A DNA stretch of 64,000 nt from Bacteroidia bacterium. Lineage in GTDB: Bacteria > Bacteroidota > Bacteroidia > UKL13-3. A program made the position numbers and the translations under genes. The notes under the pieces are model-generated. The model was not told where the DNA came from. It worked only from the letters and a program-made list of their open reading frames with translations, and did not search any database. The stretch spans positions 1 to 64,000 of the forward strand of contig JALONP010000010.1 in NCBI GenBank assembly GCA_025454875.1, written 5' to 3'. The stretch's first letter is position 1. Every line of letters begins with the position of its first letter. This document shows, piece after piece, positions 62,101 through 64,000 of this stretch.

Positions 62101-62553
62101 CCCATAAATATTACTTGAATTCCACTCATACCTGAAAGTGAGCGCAAAATTGTGATTGATTTCTTCGAAGATGATTTTATTGCCAATCGCACTTTTGTAA
62201 AGATTTCTGGTGATATTGTATGCACCTTGGTTGCGTTCCGAAAATGGCTCCCAAACCTGTACTTCACCATTTTGGATAATTTGAAAAATGGATTTGGAAC
62301 CCGTAACATCAAAAGATTCTGTAATCTTATCTGCCGTATAATATGGAAAAAGTGCATACTCTGCACTTTTACGACCAGCCGAAATACCGCCATTGCTTGA
62401 TATGAACATCCAATGATGAGAATCACTAACAATGCTCATAAAAAATGGACGAATCTGATCATGGTTTGTTATGCAAAAGAAGTTTTCTCCTTCAATTTTG
62501 AGTCGCTTAATTTCTACTAACGATTCTTGTTTCACTTGTTTTTGAGCTGACAT
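59101..62553 (-). CDS. GH94-like large phosphorylase, probable GH149 beta-1,3-oligoglucan phosphorylase
   Basis: 1150 aa, no signal peptide; 'GNWRDIFQNWEALAISYP', 'NPWSYIGYWGDHQIIYLLKLLE', 'RPEWNDANNALVGNGVSMVTLYYLRRF' (compare the GH94 'WNDGxN' acid motif); laminarin-locus context. Confidence 0.68.
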   Translation of the reverse strand: MSAQKQVKQESLVEIKRLKIEGENFFCITNHDQIRPFFMSIVSDSHHWMFISSNGGISAGRKSAEYALFPYYTADKITESFDVTGSKSIFQIIQNGEVQVWEPFSERNQGAYNITRNLYKSAIGNKIIFEEINHNFALTFRYEWNSSNIYGFVRKSSLENKGNTTLQVNILDGIQNIMPDGVSSDLQNSTSILVDAYKRNELDADSGLGIFALSAIIVDKAEPSEALMANIAWSMGLDNPAYLLSSLQLDAFRKKQPITQEEDVKAERGAYFVNKEIALAPGGQQKWVIVADVNQSQANIVALIQEIKSNKQLANQIEADIQLGSQRLMELNASSDGIQLSADVYRDTRHFSNTLFNIMRGGIFDFNYQIEKGDLIKFIAASNRKVYQKHQALLAGLNDTLTVFELSDIYSKVNDSHFKRLCIEYMPLKFSRRHGDPSRPWNKFSINTRSAVDHSKILDYEGNWRDIFQNWEALAISYPAFTQSMIHKFLNASTFEGYNPYRLTKGGFDWETVEPDNPWSYIGYWGDHQIIYLLKLLEINERYYPGQLQSQFHKDLFVYANVPYKIKTYSQIVHNAKDTIEFDEKLDREIRKKREAIGSDAALLTAQNNEIYTVNFIEKILATVLSKLSNFIPGGGIWMNTQRPEWNDANNALVGNGVSMVTLYYLRRFMVFFDKLINQNDDERIPLSNELIIFFKKIHAIFDEYAFLLKGEVNNSQRKEIVDRLGQAGSDYREHIYKQTFWGEKRTISYRRLKAFIKSSLAFIEHTIHTNKRNDHMYHAYNLMSIEHNNQIRITHLSEMLEGQVAVLSSGYLAPKEALKLLDSMKQSALFREDQYSYLLYPNKQLPKFLEKNKIPQSIIKQSTLIQKMLDARDKSIVEKDVLGDYHFSGNFKNAADLSAALNGLDQAQYGIIGKEEKQHLLDAFEMVFDHKSFTGRSGTFYGYEGLGSIYWHMVSKLQLAVQEVCLHAIEANESAEVIGRLLEHYYEINAGVGVHKSPELYGAFPTDPYSHTPSNKGAQQPGMTGQVKEDILSRFGELGVFVLDGRLHFNPCLLRKDEFTTSDRVFRYVTIHKEHKIFEPPIGSLCFTFCQVPIVYRLANEHYMEIEKQDGTIIKQPAFELDVKVSMQIFNRTGDVVKITVYVNQSMLK

Positions 62554-62659
62554 GAATGGGTACTTAATTTACCTTATTATTTTTTGAGAGTTAATTTTTG
62601 TAGCGTAATTATTTATGCAAATGGGTACTTGTTTTTTCATGATTACGCTTTACGCATCA

Positions 62660-63472
62660 TTATTTAAACTTGTATACCCTAACATAATCAATAGACATGG
62701 TACCTGGAAATGGGGTATTGTCATTGGGTGGGCCTCCAAAATTTCCACCAACTGCAACATTGAGAATCATAAAAAATGGTTGGTTAAATACCCATTCACC
62801 TTTAACTTCTGAAGGAGTGATTCTTCTATACAAATAACCATTTACAAAAAAGTCAATTTGACTTTCGTTCCATTCCACAGCATAAACATAAAAATCAGTA
62901 TCGAATCGGCTGTTTTGAAGTGCATAAGGTGTAGAGATAGCTTCACCACCTGAGTATCCAGGTCCGTGAATTGTACCATATGTAATATTGGAAAACTTCC
63001 CTTTTTGCTCCATGATATCAATTTCACCGCACTGAGGCCAGCTCACACTGGTAATATTGTTTCCCAACATCCAAAACGCAGGCCACATACCCGCTCCGGT
63101 TGGTGTTTTAATGCGCGCTTCTATTTTACCATATTGTTGGGTAAATATTCCCTGTGTTTTTATTCGTGCAGAGGTATAACCCGAACCTGTTTTTCTTGCC
63201 GTGATTAGTAAATTACCTTTACCATCTAAGGATACATTCTGAGCATTGTTCGTGTACGTTTGAAGTTCATTGTTTCCCCAGCCGTTTTGGCCTGTACCCA
63301 AATCATAGGTCCATTTTTCAGCATTAGGTGCAATTCCAGAGTCACCTTCAAACTCATCACTCCAAACCAATTCGAAATTTCGTTTAGGTAAGGTTTGTAC
63401 CGGCTCAACCTCGCAACTTACAAACACGGTAACTGCGATTGCCATCAATGTTATTTTATTTATATGCTTCAT
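62660..63472 (-). CDS. GH16 family beta-glucanase (laminarinase-like), probable lipoprotein
   Basis: 'LVWSDEFEGD', 'WTYDLGTGQNGWGNNELQTYT', catalytic 'CGEIDIMEQKG'; 'TVFVSCEVEP' lipobox. Confidence 0.93.
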   Translation of the reverse strand: MKHINKITLMAIAVTVFVSCEVEPVQTLPKRNFELVWSDEFEGDSGIAPNAEKWTYDLGTGQNGWGNNELQTYTNNAQNVSLDGKGNLLITARKTGSGYTSARIKTQGIFTQQYGKIEARIKTPTGAGMWPAFWMLGNNITSVSWPQCGEIDIMEQKGKFSNITYGTIHGPGYSGGEAISTPYALQNSRFDTDFYVYAVEWNESQIDFFVNGYLYRRITPSEVKGEWVFNQPFFMILNVAVGGNFGGPPNDNTPFPGTMSIDYVRVYKFK

Positions 63473-63506
63473 ACATTCAATTTTTAATCACTAATACACC
63501 TGCTTT

Positions 63507-64000
63507 TTACTTGTAGAAATAAATATTGTCGAGAATAAAATTAGGCCCGCCTGTTATAATAATTGCGCCAATATTGCCCTTCTGATTTAAGATTGCTCCA
63601 TTGAGCGGTATATCAAAAGATTTCCAAACTCCAGTTTGAAATCCAGACAATGTTGTTCGTAAATCTTTATCATCACCTTGCGGATTACCTGTATTTACAT
63701 CTGTTTCAATAATTCCGTTTGCACCAATATCTCTTATTTGGATACCAATACTTGCTGCAGCATTTTCTACGTATGCGTCAATATGCAAAAATCCAAGCGT
63801 TGAGGCATCAATTGGATTTTCTGTGAACATGATTCCTGTATAATTATTGGTACTGTATTGCAGCACATTTCCAGTACTTGTGGTCAGTACTTCGGTTACC
63901 GTAGTAGAACCTCCGAACCCAGGAGTAAAATTGCTTTCGGTAGCATTCACATAGGCATCGCTAAAAATTGATTTCACGTCAACTTGCGGTCTGGTAGGCA
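63507..64000 (-). CDS. C-terminal part of a modular carbohydrate-binding-like protein running off the right edge
   Basis: ORF begins at an internal GTG; the frame stays open to the edge (PTRPQVDVKSIFSDAYVNATESNF), matching the module start in the 49378-51207 protein ('PTKPAADVISLFSNAYTNVPVDTW'). Confidence 0.75.
   Translation of the reverse strand, partial: PTRPQVDVKSIFSDAYVNATESNFTPGFGGSTTVTEVLTTSTGNVLQYSTNNYTGIMFTENPIDASTLGFLHIDAYVENAAASIGIQIRDIGANGIIETDVNTGNPQGDDKDLRTTLSGFQTGVWKSFDIPLNGAILNQKGNIGAIIITGGPNFILDNIYFYK

Overview
This 64 kb window is chromosomal DNA from a Bacteroidota bacterium. The lineage call rests on T9SS sorting domain and PorV/PorQ-like proteins, GLPGLI and DUF3109 families, a TonB-type barrel and AT-rich intergenic DNA. 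Most of it is ordinary core genome: phoA-like phosphatase, dprA, rplT-rpmI-infC-thrS, hmgA/hppD, hppA, an M16 peptidase, a di-haem peroxidase, prmC, pdxJ, cinA and mfd. The right-hand 12 kb (about 52.1-64 kb, minus strand) is a tightly packed beta-1,3-glucan (laminarin-type) utilisation operon. It encodes GH16, a putative GH149/GH94-like phosphorylase, four GH17-like domains and GH30, and one GH17 domain is fused to the C-terminus of a GPH/MFS sugar transporter. A T9SS-secreted modular protein and a degenerate-Nudix regulator lie next to it. The most unusual items are: (i) a 148-aa tail with 19 Cys and many Met on a membrane-bound pyrophosphatase; (ii) the transporter-GH17 fusion; (iii) a cassette of a small secreted peptide, a Trx-like/propeller-like protein and a second propeller-like protein, with a terminator hairpin after the peptide gene; (iv) a PIN protein paired with an uncharacterised 255-aa protein; (v) composite REP-like repeats in two gene-free regions; (vi) an unlisted 42-aa membrane microprotein next to dprA. 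No tRNA, rRNA or CRISPR array was seen. All family calls come from reading motifs by eye; no database search was run.
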